A DNA stretch of 64,000 nucleotides. Source: Arthrobacter sp. PM3 (GTDB lineage Bacteria > Actinomycetota > Actinomycetes > Actinomycetales > Micrococcaceae). The notes under the pieces are model-generated. The model had not been told where the DNA came from and searched no databases. It saw only the letters and a program-made list of their open reading frames with translations. This document shows, one piece after another, positions 1 through 7,975 of this stretch. Position numbers and translations under genes: made by a program. Every line of letters begins with the position of its first letter. The stretch's first letter is position 1. The stretch is taken from positions 186,001-250,000 of the forward strand of contig NZ_CP022314.1 in assembly GCF_003352915.1 (NCBI RefSeq). Direction: 5' to 3'.

Positions 1-303
1 CCGGGCCAGGAAGCTGAAGACCACGGCGGCGAACGGCGGATAGGTGAACTTCAGCGCCGGCCCGCCGGCCCAGTCCACGTTGCCGGCGTACAGGTCCGAC
101 GGCGCCGCGCCGGCGTCGTTGAGGATCTTCCCGCCGTACCAGTAGACGCTGAAATCCAAGCCCTCTTTGGCCCAGGCGCCGAGCGAGACCCAGATGAACC
201 AGCCGGCCGCGGCGATCGCCAGGGCGGCGGAAAACCAGAGCAGCTTCGCGGGCAGGTTGCCGGTGGACGGCACGGGGCTCACCTTGGAATCGGGCACTGA
301 CAT
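1..303 (-). CDS. GT87-type membrane glycosyltransferase, N-terminal part
   Basis: This is the first 101 residues of a membrane protein that runs off the left edge of the window. After about 22 polar residues there is one clear membrane helix (LLWFSAALAIAAAGWFIWV). The first extracytoplasmic loop follows, with the DFSVYW segment and then FTYPPFAAV. The D-x-x-V-Y/W and TYPP patterns are typical of polyprenol-phosphate-mannose-dependent alpha-mannosyltransferases (GT87, DUF2029), which glycosylate cell-envelope polymers from the outer face of the membrane. The start at ATG 303 is preceded by a purine-rich GGGGGAAATC Shine-Dalgarno region. Only the N-terminus is visible, so substrate and full architecture are unknown. 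Confidence 0.72.
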   Translation of the reverse strand, partial: MSVPDSKVSPVPSTGNLPAKLLWFSAALAIAAAGWFIWVSLGAWAKEGLDFSVYWYGGKILNDAGAAPSDLYAGNVDWAGGPALKFTYPPFAAVVFSFLAR

Positions 304-404
304 GATTTCCCCCATCGGGCTGCTGGTATAGACGCTGGCCGAATGGTCGGTTCCGTCCGGGCGGCCGAAACGCGCCCTCGCTGTCGGCCCAGTCTACAGA
401 ACAG

Positions 405-1760
405 CTACGCCGGCACCGGGGCCGCCTCAGCCGCCCGGGCGTCCTTGCAGATGGTGGCGCTGATGACGGCGGCGATTGTGCACATCGCGGCGGCGGCGAA
501 CCAGGCGTACGTGTACTGGCCGGTGGCGTCGCGGATTGCGCCGGCGGCCAGGGCCGCCGCGGCCGCGCCGAGCTGGTGGGCCGCGAACACCCAGCCGAAC
601 ACGACACTGCCGTCGGCGCCGAACACCTGGCGGCAGATCGCGGCGGTCGGCGGCACGGTGGCCACCCAGTCCAGACCGTAGATCACCACGAACACGATCA
701 TGCTGGGGTGGACCGTGGAGCTGAGCAGCAGCGGCAGCACCAGCAGCCCGATCCCGCGGAACTGGTAGTACACGGCCAGCAGGATCCGGGGGTTGTACCG
801 GTCCGTCAGCCACCCGGAGGCGATGGTTCCGACGATGTCGAAAAGGCCGACGACGGCGAGCAGACCCGCCGCGGTGGTCTCGGGCATGCCGTGGTCATGG
901 GCGGAGGGGATGAAGTGGGTGCCGATCAGCCCGTTGGTGGTGGCACCGCAGATCGCGAACCCGGCCACGAGGGCCCAGAAGGTCCGGACCCTGCTGGCGC
1001 GCCTGAGGACCTGCAAAGCGCGGACCGCGGCGTTGCGGCGCGGTTCCGCAGCGGCCGGAGCCGGCGCCGTATCCGGAGCCGGCGGCGCCGCGCCGTCCTC
1101 GGTCTCCCCGGCCGCGGGTGCCTCGGCCCCGTACGGCAGCACCCCGACGTCGGCCGGTGAGTTCTTCAGGAATTTCAGCACGAGCGGCACCACGGCGAGC
1201 GCACCGGCGGCGATCAGCAGCGAGGCCTGCCGCCAGCCCGGGTCCTGGGCCAGGAGCGCGATGAAGGGCAGGAAAAGCAGCTGCCCGGCGGCGCTGCCGG
1301 CGGTGAGGATCCCGATCACCAGGCCGCGTCTCTTGACGAACCAGGTGTTGGCGATCGTGGCGGCGAAGACCAGGGCCATGGACCCGGTGCCGAGCCCGAT
1401 CAGCAGCCCCCACGTCAGCAGGATCTGCCAGGACTGGTTCACAAGGACCGTCAGCGCGCTGCCGGCACCGATCAGCACGAGGGCCACGGCCGTGACGGCG
1501 CGGATGCCGAAACGCTCCATCAGGGCCGCCGCGAACGGCGCCGTGAGCCCGAACAGAACCAGGTTGATGCTGACCGCGGCGGACAGCACGGTGGTGGACC
1601 AGCCGAACTCGTTCTGCAGCGGCACCATGAGCACACCCGGCGCCGCGCGGAACCCCGCGGCGCCGACGAGGGCCAGGAAGGCGACGGCGGCGACGGTCCA
1701 CGCCGGGTGGATCCGGCGGCGGACCGGAGAGGGGGCCAGAGTGGTTTCGGGGGCGCTCAT
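405..1760 (-). CDS. MFS transporter (monocarboxylate/OFA-like)
   Basis: A 451-residue protein with about twelve hydrophobic helices in two six-helix halves, separated by a cytoplasmic Pro/Ala/Glu-rich loop near residues 205-240. It has an MFS-type cytoplasmic loop after the second helix (ERFGIRAV). The N-terminal GxRxxPGVLMVPLQNEFGW segment resembles oxalate/formate- and monocarboxylate-type MFS carriers. The longer open frame upstream is spurious: ATG 1760 overlaps the stop of the HxlR regulator gene as ATGA, so the two are co-transcribed and translationally coupled. A marR/HxlR-type regulator paired with an MFS pump often means drug or acid efflux, but the substrate cannot be read from sequence. 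Confidence 0.85.
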   Translation of the reverse strand: MSAPETTLAPSPVRRRIHPAWTVAAVAFLALVGAAGFRAAPGVLMVPLQNEFGWSTTVLSAAVSINLVLFGLTAPFAAALMERFGIRAVTAVALVLIGAGSALTVLVNQSWQILLTWGLLIGLGTGSMALVFAATIANTWFVKRRGLVIGILTAGSAAGQLLFLPFIALLAQDPGWRQASLLIAAGALAVVPLVLKFLKNSPADVGVLPYGAEAPAAGETEDGAAPPAPDTAPAPAAAEPRRNAAVRALQVLRRASRVRTFWALVAGFAICGATTNGLIGTHFIPSAHDHGMPETTAAGLLAVVGLFDIVGTIASGWLTDRYNPRILLAVYYQFRGIGLLVLPLLLSSTVHPSMIVFVVIYGLDWVATVPPTAAICRQVFGADGSVVFGWVFAAHQLGAAAAALAAGAIRDATGQYTYAWFAAAAMCTIAAVISATICKDARAAEAAPVPA

Positions 1761-2290
1761 GCGGCGGTTCCGTTCTCGGGATGGGCCGGGTCGGGGCTGT
1801 GCCGGCCGGCCGAGGCCAGCGGGACGGGGTCCGGGGTGCGGGTGAGGCTGTGCCAGCTGGTGTTTCCGGCGCTCAGCCGTTCCCCGCAGGCCGTGCAGGT
1901 GTCCGCGGACGAGGTCCGCTGCCCGCAGCCGCTGTGGATCACGAACATGTGCGCCTGGGCGGACGGGGCCGGGAGGTGCTTCTCGGACCAGATCACCACC
2001 GCGTTGAGCACGGGCAGGGCGTCCTCGCCCTTGGCCGTGAGGACGTACTCCTGGCGGGTGCGGCCGCCGTCGTCGTAGGGCCGGCGGGTGAGGAGCCCGG
2101 CGTCGACGAGCCCGGCGAGCCGCTTGGTGAGGACCGAGTCCGCCGCCCCCAGCCGCTGTTTCATGGCCTCGAAACGGCCGTTGCCGAAGAAGACTTCCCG
2201 CAGGACGAGCATGCTCCACGGGTCGCCAAGGATGTCCAGGCCGCGGGCCATGCTGCAGGTCCGCGCGGACCAGTCGGATCGAAGTGCCAT
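1757..2290 (-). CDS. HxlR-family transcriptional regulator
   Basis: A 177-residue regulator with an HxlR winged helix in the first 105 residues (C-S-M-A-R-G-L-D-I-L-G-D-P-W, then MKQRLGAADSVLTKRL as the recognition region and an EYVLTAKG wing). The C-terminal third carries a cysteine cluster (SGCGQ, then CTACGERL), a possible zinc ribbon. It is the first gene of an operon with the MFS transporter, whose start overlaps its stop. ATG 2290 is chosen over the in-frame GTG at 2299 because a TAGGGT -10 lies exactly 7 bases upstream. An imperfect palindrome in the promoter spacer suggests autoregulation. Confidence 0.88.
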   Translation of the reverse strand: MALRSDWSARTCSMARGLDILGDPWSMLVLREVFFGNGRFEAMKQRLGAADSVLTKRLAGLVDAGLLTRRPYDDGGRTRQEYVLTAKGEDALPVLNAVVIWSEKHLPAPSAQAHMFVIHSGCGQRTSSADTCTACGERLSAGNTSWHSLTRTPDPVPLASAGRHSPDPAHPENGTAA

Positions 2291-2297
2291 GCAGGCC

Positions 2298-2303
2298 ACC
2301 CTA
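2298..2303 (-). promoter_or_regulatory. -10 element of hxlR-MFS operon
   Basis: TAGGGT, 7 bases before ATG 2290. It predicts a leaderless transcript. Confidence 0.55.
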
Positions 2304-2308
2304 GCTGA

Positions 2309-2323
2309 CTCTCTTAAAGAAAG
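2309..2323. promoter_or_regulatory. imperfect palindrome, probable HxlR operator
   Basis: CTCTCTTAAAGAAAG matches its own reverse complement at 12 of 15 positions. It lies between the -10 and the expected -35 of the hxlR promoter, where a bound repressor would block RNA polymerase. HxlR proteins usually bind such AT-centred dyads close to their own gene; the assignment is inference. Confidence 0.45.
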
Positions 2324-2360
2324 CCAGCCATTTTGCCGGAACGCCGAGGTGGGCGACGCC

Positions 2361-3560
2361 TCAGGTCAGGGAGGACAGCGCCGCGTCGAGGTCGGCGATG
2401 AGGTCCTCGACGTCCTCGATGCCGCAGGAGAGCCGGATCAGGTTGACCGGGACGGCCAGCTCGGTGCCCTTGACCGAGGCGTGCGTCATCTCGGACGGGT
2501 AGTTCATGAGCGATTCGATCCCGCCGAGGGACTCGGCGAGGGTGAACACGGTGGTGGATTCTGCCACCTTCCGGGCCGCGGCCTCGCCGCCCTTGAACTG
2601 CACGGAGATCATCCCGCCGAACTTCTTCATCTGCTTCTTCGCCAGCTCGTGGCCCGGGTGGGAGGGCAGGCCCGGGTAAAGCACGGCCTCCACCTCGGGG
2701 CGCTGCAGCAGCCATTCGGCCACAGCCTGGGCGTTGTCGCTGTGCCGGTCCATCCGCACGCCGAGGGTTTTCAGGCCGCGGGTGGTGAGGAAGGCGTCCA
2801 TCGGTCCGGACACGGCGCCGACGGCGAACTGGACGAAGCCGATCTTCTCGGCCAGTTCCGGGTCGTTGACGATGATCGCGCCGCCGACGACGTCGGAGTG
2901 GCCGCCGATGTACTTGGTGGTGGAGTGCACCACCACGTCGGCGCCGAGGGCGAGCGGGTTCTGCAGGTACGGGGAGGCGAAGGTGTTGTCCACGACCAGG
3001 AGGGCGCCGGCGTCGTGCGCCACCGTGGCCAGGGCCGCGATGTCCGTAATCTTCATCATCGGGTTCGACGGCGTCTCCACCCACACCAGGCGGGTCTTGC
3101 CGCCGCCGCCGGCCGATCCCCCGGCCGCCACGGCCTTGGCCACGGCGTCGAGGTCGGACATGTCCACCGGGGTGTTGCCGATGCCCCACTCCCCCAGGAC
3201 CCTGCTGATGAGCCGGTACGTGCCGCCGTAGGCGTCGTTGCCGAGCACGATGTGGTCGCCGGGCCGGGTCAGGGCGCGGATCATGGAGTCCTCGGCGGCC
3301 AGGCCCGAACCGAAGGAGAACGCGGCCGTGCCGCCTTCCAGTGCGGCGAGCTGTTCCTGCAGCGCGTCGCGGGTGGGGTTGGTGCCGCGGCCGTACTCGT
3401 AGCCGGCCCGCAGGCCGCCGATGCCGTCCTGGGCGTAGGTGGAGGAGAAGTGCACCGGGGGCACCACGGCCCCGGTGCGCGGTTCGAAGGCCTGGCCGGC
3501 GTGGACGGCGCGGGTGTTGAAGCCGGTGGTCTTCTCGGAAGAGCTTTCTGGCAGGGACAT
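2361..3560 (-). CDS. metB: cystathionine gamma-synthase
   Basis: A 399-residue PLP enzyme of the Cys/Met metabolism family (fold type I). It carries the N-terminal TRAVHAG segment, the YGRGTNPTR phosphate-binding region, the ETPSNP motif, the VVDNTFASP segment and the cofactor lysine in HSTTKYIGGH (about residue 208). Such enzymes condense an activated homoserine with cysteine to cystathionine, or run gamma-elimination, in the cytoplasm. The gene follows cbs by 17 bases on the same strand, so both belong to one transsulfuration operon. ATG 3560 fits the family start; the longer upstream frame only overlaps cbs. Sequence alone does not separate gamma-synthase from gamma-lyase, but the length and ALESLGGIESL-type C-terminus fit either. 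Confidence 0.9.
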   Translation of the reverse strand: MSLPESSSEKTTGFNTRAVHAGQAFEPRTGAVVPPVHFSSTYAQDGIGGLRAGYEYGRGTNPTRDALQEQLAALEGGTAAFSFGSGLAAEDSMIRALTRPGDHIVLGNDAYGGTYRLISRVLGEWGIGNTPVDMSDLDAVAKAVAAGGSAGGGGKTRLVWVETPSNPMMKITDIAALATVAHDAGALLVVDNTFASPYLQNPLALGADVVVHSTTKYIGGHSDVVGGAIIVNDPELAEKIGFVQFAVGAVSGPMDAFLTTRGLKTLGVRMDRHSDNAQAVAEWLLQRPEVEAVLYPGLPSHPGHELAKKQMKKFGGMISVQFKGGEAAARKVAESTTVFTLAESLGGIESLMNYPSEMTHASVKGTELAVPVNLIRLSCGIEDVEDLIADLDAALSSLT

Positions 3561-3577
3561 GGGACTCCTTGGACTGG

Positions 3578-4963
3578 TCAGTTGCTGAGGTAGGCGAGGA
3601 GGTCGTGGCGGGTCAGGATCCCCACCGGAGCGCCGACGAACGTCACCATGAGGGTGTCGGCGTCGGAGAGGAGTTCGCGGGCAGTGGAGATCGATTCGAG
3701 CGAACCGATCACGGGCAGGCGGGCCTCCATGTGTTCGGAGATCTTGTCCGAGAGCTTGGCCTCGCCGCGGAAGAGCTTGGCCGTGAGCGTGCGCTCGTCC
3801 ACCGCGCCGAGGACCTCGCCCATCACCACGGGCGGTTCCTGGGACAGGACCGGGATGTGCGAGACGCCGAACTCGTTCATGATGTTGATGACGTCGCGGA
3901 CGCTCTCGTTCGGGTGGATGTGGACCAGGTCCGGGAGTTCGCCGGTCTTGGCCTTGAGGACCTCGCCCACGGAGGCTTCGTCCCCGCTGGCCAGGAAGCC
4001 GTAGGAGCGCATCCACTGGTCGTTGAAGATCTTCGCCAGGTAGCCGCGGCCCGAGTCCGGCAGGATGACCACCACTACGGCCTCGGCCGGGAGGTCCTTG
4101 GCGACCTCCAGCGCGGCCACGACGGCCATGCCCGAGGAACCGCCCACCAGCAGGCCTTCCTCGCGGGCGAGCCGGCGCGTCATCGCGAAGGAGTCAGCGT
4201 CGCTGACGGCAATGACGTCGTCCGGGACGGACTTGTCGTAGTTCGCCGGCCACATGTCCTCCCCGACGCCCTCGACGAAATACGGGCGGCCGGTGCCGCC
4301 GGAGTACACCGAGCCGGCGGGATCCGCGCCGATGATCTTGACGACGCCGCCGTCGGCCGCGGACCGTCCGGCGGAGGCTTCCTTGAGGTACCGGCCGGTG
4401 CCGGTGATCGTGCCGCCGGTGCCGGCGCCGATCACGCAGTGCGTGACCCGGCCGTCGGTGTCGTTCCAGATCTCGGGCCCGGTGGATTCGTAGTGGCTGG
4501 CCGGGGCGGCCGGGTTGGAGAACTGGTCGGGTTTGTAGGCGCCGGGGATTTCGGTGACAAGCCGGTCGGAGACGCCGTAGTAGCTTTGCGGGCTGTCGGG
4601 CGGGACGGCGGTGGGGGTGACCACCACTTCGGCGCCGTATGCCTGGAGCACGGCCCGCTTGTCCTCGCCGACCTTGTCCGGGACCACGAAGATGCAGCGG
4701 TAGCCCTTCTGCTGTGCCACGAGCGCCAGCCCGACGCCGGTGTTGCCCGAGGTGGGTTCCACAATGGTTCCGCCGGGCTGGAGCTTGCCGGTCCGCTCGG
4801 CCTCGTCGATCATCTTGGCCGCGATCCGGTCCTTGATCGAACCGCCGGGGTTCAGGTACTCCAGTTTCACCAGGACAGTGGCTGCGATGCCGTCGGTGAC
4901 GTGGTTGAGCTTGACGAGCGGCGTGTGGCCGATGAGGTCCAGAACGGACTGGGCGTACTTCAT
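3578..4963 (-). CDS. cbs: cystathionine beta-synthase with C-terminal CBS pair
   Basis: A 461-residue enzyme. The N-terminal two thirds form a fold type II PLP domain: PLP lysine 44 in GGSIKDR, the TSGNTG phosphate loop near residue 72 and the GTGGTITGTGR loop near 180. The last 120 residues are a tandem CBS regulatory module ending in GILTRHDLLAYL. It condenses serine (or O-acetylserine) with homocysteine to cystathionine. No haem-binding N-terminal extension is present, as expected in bacteria. It is the first gene of the cbs-metB operon. A TACCTT -10 lies 7 bases before ATG 4963, inside a doubled GGTACC sequence, so the mRNA is probably leaderless. Confidence 0.92.
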   Translation of the reverse strand: MKYAQSVLDLIGHTPLVKLNHVTDGIAATVLVKLEYLNPGGSIKDRIAAKMIDEAERTGKLQPGGTIVEPTSGNTGVGLALVAQQKGYRCIFVVPDKVGEDKRAVLQAYGAEVVVTPTAVPPDSPQSYYGVSDRLVTEIPGAYKPDQFSNPAAPASHYESTGPEIWNDTDGRVTHCVIGAGTGGTITGTGRYLKEASAGRSAADGGVVKIIGADPAGSVYSGGTGRPYFVEGVGEDMWPANYDKSVPDDVIAVSDADSFAMTRRLAREEGLLVGGSSGMAVVAALEVAKDLPAEAVVVVILPDSGRGYLAKIFNDQWMRSYGFLASGDEASVGEVLKAKTGELPDLVHIHPNESVRDVINIMNEFGVSHIPVLSQEPPVVMGEVLGAVDERTLTAKLFRGEAKLSDKISEHMEARLPVIGSLESISTARELLSDADTLMVTFVGAPVGILTRHDLLAYLSN

Positions 4964-4964
4964 A

Positions 4965-4978
4965 GGTACCAAGGTACC
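4965..4978. promoter_or_regulatory. doubled GGTACC dyad containing the cbs -10
   Basis: GGTACCAAGGTACC is two copies of a 6-bp palindrome separated by AA, directly upstream of the cbs start. The minus-strand TACCTT hexamer (4971-4976) is 7 bases from ATG. It may be an operator as well as the promoter. Confidence 0.4.
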
Positions 4979-5038
4979 GCCTCCGGCGCACGGGCACGTC
5001 GGAGCGGCGGCGGCGCCCTGAAGTGCGAGGATTGGGCG

Positions 5039-6226
5039 GTGACGAGGATTGCCGGGCTGAAGAGGTTCAAGAGCTATGCGCTGCCCGCGGGCATGCTGCT
5101 GGCCGGGTGCGCGGCGCTGGCGACCGGGCTGCTGCCGGTCCCGGCCTTCGAGGAGCTGGCGGCACGGACCGTGCCGGTGCTGGCGTTCGTGGTGGCGATG
5201 TCCCTGGTGACGGAGCTGGTGGACGACGCCGGGCTCTTCCGGGTGGTGACGGAGCGGCTGGCGACGCTGGGCCGCGGCCGGGTCCTGCTGCTGTGGTTCC
5301 TCGTCATCGCCCTGGCCACCGTGTCCACGGTGTTCCTGTCGCTGGATACGACGGCGGTCCTGGTGACTCCCGTCGTCGTGCTGCTGGCTGTGCACGCCCG
5401 CATCCCGCCGCTGCCGTTCGCGCTGACCACGATCTGGCTGGCGAACACGGCCTCCCTGCTGCTGCCGGTGTCCAACCTGACCAACCTGCTGGCGCAGGAC
5501 CGGCTCCGGCTCAGTCCGGCCGCGTTCGCCGCCCTGGTGTGGGCCCCGGCGCTCGTGGGCATCGTGGTTCCGCTGGTGCTGCTGTGGCTGGCGTTCCGCA
5601 AGGATCTTCGCGGCCGCTACGGCCCGCAGCCGGTCCACAAGGTCCGGGACCGGGTGCTGCTGTACGCGGCGTCCGGTGTCCTGGCCGTCCTGCTGCCGGC
5701 GCTCGTGTCCGGCATTCCGGTGCAGTATTCGGCGATCGCCGCCGCCGCGGTCCTGCTGCTGCTCTTCCTCTGGCGCCGCCGCTCCGCCCTGCGCTGGTCC
5801 ATGATCCCCTGGCGTCCGCTCATGCTCACGTCCGGCCTGTTCATGGTGGTGGAGACCCTGCACGCCAACGGCCTCACCCGGTTCCTGACCGGGATCCCCG
5901 GCAGCGGCGACAGCCTGCCGGTGCTCCTGCAAATCGCCGCGCTGGGCACCGGGACGGCCAACGCAGTCAACAACCTCCCGGCCTATCTGGCCCTCGAGCC
6001 GGTGGGCAGCTCCCCGGCGCGGCTGGCGGCCCTGCTGATCGGGGTGAACCTGGGCCCGCTGGTGACGCCGTGGGCTTCCCTGGCCACATTGCTGTGGCAC
6101 GAGCGGCTCCTGTCGCTGAACGTCGATGTCCGCTGGGGCGGCTTCGCGGTGGCCGGCGCCGCCGCCGTCGTCGTGACCGTCCCGCTGGCAGTTGTGGCGC
6201 TGTGGCTCACCACCCGGATGCACTGA
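5039..6226 (+). CDS. ArsB/SLC13-like ion transporter
   Basis: A 395-residue membrane protein with about ten to eleven helices. Two conserved re-entrant motifs are visible: NTASLLLPVSNLTNLLAQ in the first half and GTANAVNNLPAYL in the second. These NTAS...SNxTN and NNLPA signatures mark the ion transporter superfamily branch that includes ArsB arsenite pumps and related SLC13/NhaD permeases. No arsR, arsC or arsA gene lies nearby, so arsenite is only one possible substrate. The frame is open far upstream but that part is antisense to cbs-metB. GTG 5039, with GAGG about 10 bases upstream, puts a normal N-terminus before the first helix. It is transcribed divergently from cbs across about 75 bases. 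Confidence 0.75.
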   Translation: MTRIAGLKRFKSYALPAGMLLAGCAALATGLLPVPAFEELAARTVPVLAFVVAMSLVTELVDDAGLFRVVTERLATLGRGRVLLLWFLVIALATVSTVFLSLDTTAVLVTPVVVLLAVHARIPPLPFALTTIWLANTASLLLPVSNLTNLLAQDRLRLSPAAFAALVWAPALVGIVVPLVLLWLAFRKDLRGRYGPQPVHKVRDRVLLYAASGVLAVLLPALVSGIPVQYSAIAAAAVLLLLFLWRRRSALRWSMIPWRPLMLTSGLFMVVETLHANGLTRFLTGIPGSGDSLPVLLQIAALGTGTANAVNNLPAYLALEPVGSSPARLAALLIGVNLGPLVTPWASLATLLWHERLLSLNVDVRWGGFAVAGAAAVVVTVPLAVVALWLTTRMH

Positions 6227-6256
6227 GCCGAGGAACCAAGATTCCGGGCCGTACCC

Positions 6257-6682
6257 TCAGGCGCCGATGTCGTTTCCGGAGTCCGCCGCCGCGGCGCCGC
6301 CCTCCGGAGCCGCGTTCTGCCAGAGGCCGACGACGTTGCCTTCGCTGTCCTTGAAGTAGGCGTTCCAGCCCATGCCCGGGACCTCCATTTTCGCGCGGAA
6401 CACGGAACCGCCCCGCGCGGCGATTTCCGCCAGGGCGGCGTCGATGTCATCGACGTCGATGGTGACCACCGGAGCCGTCAGCTCCCCGCGCCGGAACAGG
6501 CCGCCGTTGATGGATCCGGCGACGGCGGGCCGGCCTGTCTCGTCCATCGGCGTCGTCATGGCCAGGCTGTATTCCATCTCCGGCATGACTTGGAAGCCCC
6601 AGCCGAAGACCGAACTGTAGAACTGCCGTGCCCGGTCCTCGTCGTCCGCGGGAATCTCGAAATGCACCACTCCACCGGCCAT
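6257..6682 (-). CDS. VOC-family protein (glyoxalase-like)
   Basis: A 141-residue single-module vicinal-oxygen-chelate protein. It starts with the typical VVHFEIPADDEDRARQFYSSVFGW strand-helix, ends its core with NAYFKDSEGNVVGLWQ, and has the paired beta-alpha-beta-beta-beta layout. Candidate metal ligands are His in VVHFEI and the acidic residues in the last strand. Members include isomerases, dioxygenases and drug-binding proteins, so no reaction is assigned. GAGGAG lies 7-8 bases before ATG 6682. The gene converges with the ArsB-like gene, leaving only 30 bases between stops. Confidence 0.85.
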   Translation of the reverse strand: MAGGVVHFEIPADDEDRARQFYSSVFGWGFQVMPEMEYSLAMTTPMDETGRPAVAGSINGGLFRRGELTAPVVTIDVDDIDAALAEIAARGGSVFRAKMEVPGMGWNAYFKDSEGNVVGLWQNAAPEGGAAAADSGNDIGA

Positions 6683-6845
6683 GATGTGCTCCTCGCGGCC
6701 CCGGCGCCCGGACCAACGGCAGGCACGCCGGACCGGCGCCCCAGCCGGAGTCTAGCCCCGGGACCCGCGGACCTTTAGGGCCGTTCGGCTCACTTGCCGG
6801 GTCCTCCGGTGCGTTCCCGGCGGCCCGGCGTGGGAACATGTTCGG

Positions 6846-7826
6846 ATGACCCTTGCAGACGTTCCCGCCGGCCTGGCCGCCGCGGCGGACGCCTCCCTGC
6901 GGTGGCATCCCGGCCGGCCCTTCGACCTGCTGCAGACGATCAGCCCGCTGCAGCGGGGGCACGGGGACCCGTCCATCCGCCAGGTCCCGGGCGCTGTGTG
7001 GCTGGCATTCACGACGCCGGCCGGCCCCGCGTCGCTGCGGCTCACGTCAAGCGGACCCCGGACGGATCCCGCCGTGGACGTCCAGGGCTGGGGCCCCGGG
7101 GCGGCGGACGCCGTTGGCTCCGTGCCGCGCCTGCTGGGCCGCGACGACGACTGGACGGCGTTTGATGAGCCGGCATTCCACGCCACACTCCCCCGAATGG
7201 TCATCGAGGCCCGGCGCCGGAACCCCGCCGTGCGGATGCCGGCAACCGGCCGCATGATCGACTCGCTCGTCCCGACTATCCTGGAACAAAAGGTGACCGT
7301 CATTGAGGCCCGCCGCGGCTATCGCTACCTGACGTACCGGTTCGGGGCGACCGCGCCGGGCGCCGGGACGGTGGCCCCGGCGAACCTTATGCTCCAGCCC
7401 ACGCCCGAAGCGTGGCTGCGCATTCCGTCCTGGGAGTGGCACAAGGCCGGGGTGGGCCCGCAGCGCTCCGCGACGGTGATGCGGGCGCTCCGCTCCGCCG
7501 CCGCGCTGGAACGACTCGCTGCCGTGCCGGCGGCCGAGGCTAGCGCCAAGCTGCAGACCATTCCCGGGGTCGGCGTCTGGACGGCGGCCGAGGTGGTGCA
7601 GCGCACGCACGGCTGCCCGGACTCGATCGCGGTGGGCGACTACCACCTCGCGGCCTACGTGGGCGCGGCCTTGACCGGCCGCCGGACCGACGACGCCGGC
7701 ATGCTCCGGCTGCTGGCCCCCTGGGCCGGGCACCGGCAGCGGGTGGTCCGGATGATCGGCCTGAGCGGCTTCCGCAAACCCGTCTTCGGCCCCCGGATGA
7801 CCATCCAGGACCACCGCGGCCACTGA
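6846..7826 (+). CDS. AlkA-like DNA-3-methyladenine glycosylase (HhH-GPD)
   Basis: A 326-residue protein with an N-terminal AlkA-type beta domain (residues 1-120) and a C-terminal HhH-GPD domain. The helix-hairpin-helix reads LQTIPGVGVWTAAEV and the catalytic aspartate is expected in the IAVGDYHL segment about 20 residues later. An IEQKVT-like segment (PTILEQKVTVIEA) matches the conserved region before the hairpin. Such enzymes excise alkylated purines in base-excision repair. It stands alone on the plus strand, with an inverted-repeat element 28 bases after its stop. No Ada or other alkylation-response partner is adjacent. Confidence 0.82.
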   Translation: MTLADVPAGLAAAADASLRWHPGRPFDLLQTISPLQRGHGDPSIRQVPGAVWLAFTTPAGPASLRLTSSGPRTDPAVDVQGWGPGAADAVGSVPRLLGRDDDWTAFDEPAFHATLPRMVIEARRRNPAVRMPATGRMIDSLVPTILEQKVTVIEARRGYRYLTYRFGATAPGAGTVAPANLMLQPTPEAWLRIPSWEWHKAGVGPQRSATVMRALRSAAALERLAAVPAAEASAKLQTIPGVGVWTAAEVVQRTHGCPDSIAVGDYHLAAYVGAALTGRRTDDAGMLRLLAPWAGHRQRVVRMIGLSGFRKPVFGPRMTIQDHRGH

Positions 7827-7853
7827 CCCCCTTCCCGCCCGGATCCGGCGGCG

Positions 7854-7932
7854 GTCCGGGGGCACTTTGAGGCGCGACACGCCGACAACAAGGGCACCGG
7901 CCTCGAACACAGTGGCCAAAGTGCCCCCGGAC
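7854..7932. repeat. long inverted repeat, GGGGGCAC family, copy 1
   Basis: GTCCGGGGGCACTTTG (7854-7869) is perfectly complementary to CAAAGTGCCCCCGGAC (7917-7932) across a 47-base spacer. It sits between the convergent ends of the glycosylase and acyl-CoA synthetase genes, where it could terminate both transcripts. A second copy is at 59014-59089. Confidence 0.75.
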
Positions 7933-7975
7933 GGAGCACCGCGCCCTATGCGCGGCAGCCAGCCCGCCCGGGGTG

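Noticed and set aside
2088..3593. Long plus-strand frame opposite metB
   Set aside because: It is antisense to a complete metB with all family motifs and has Gly/Val/His-rich composition typical of high-GC shadow frames.
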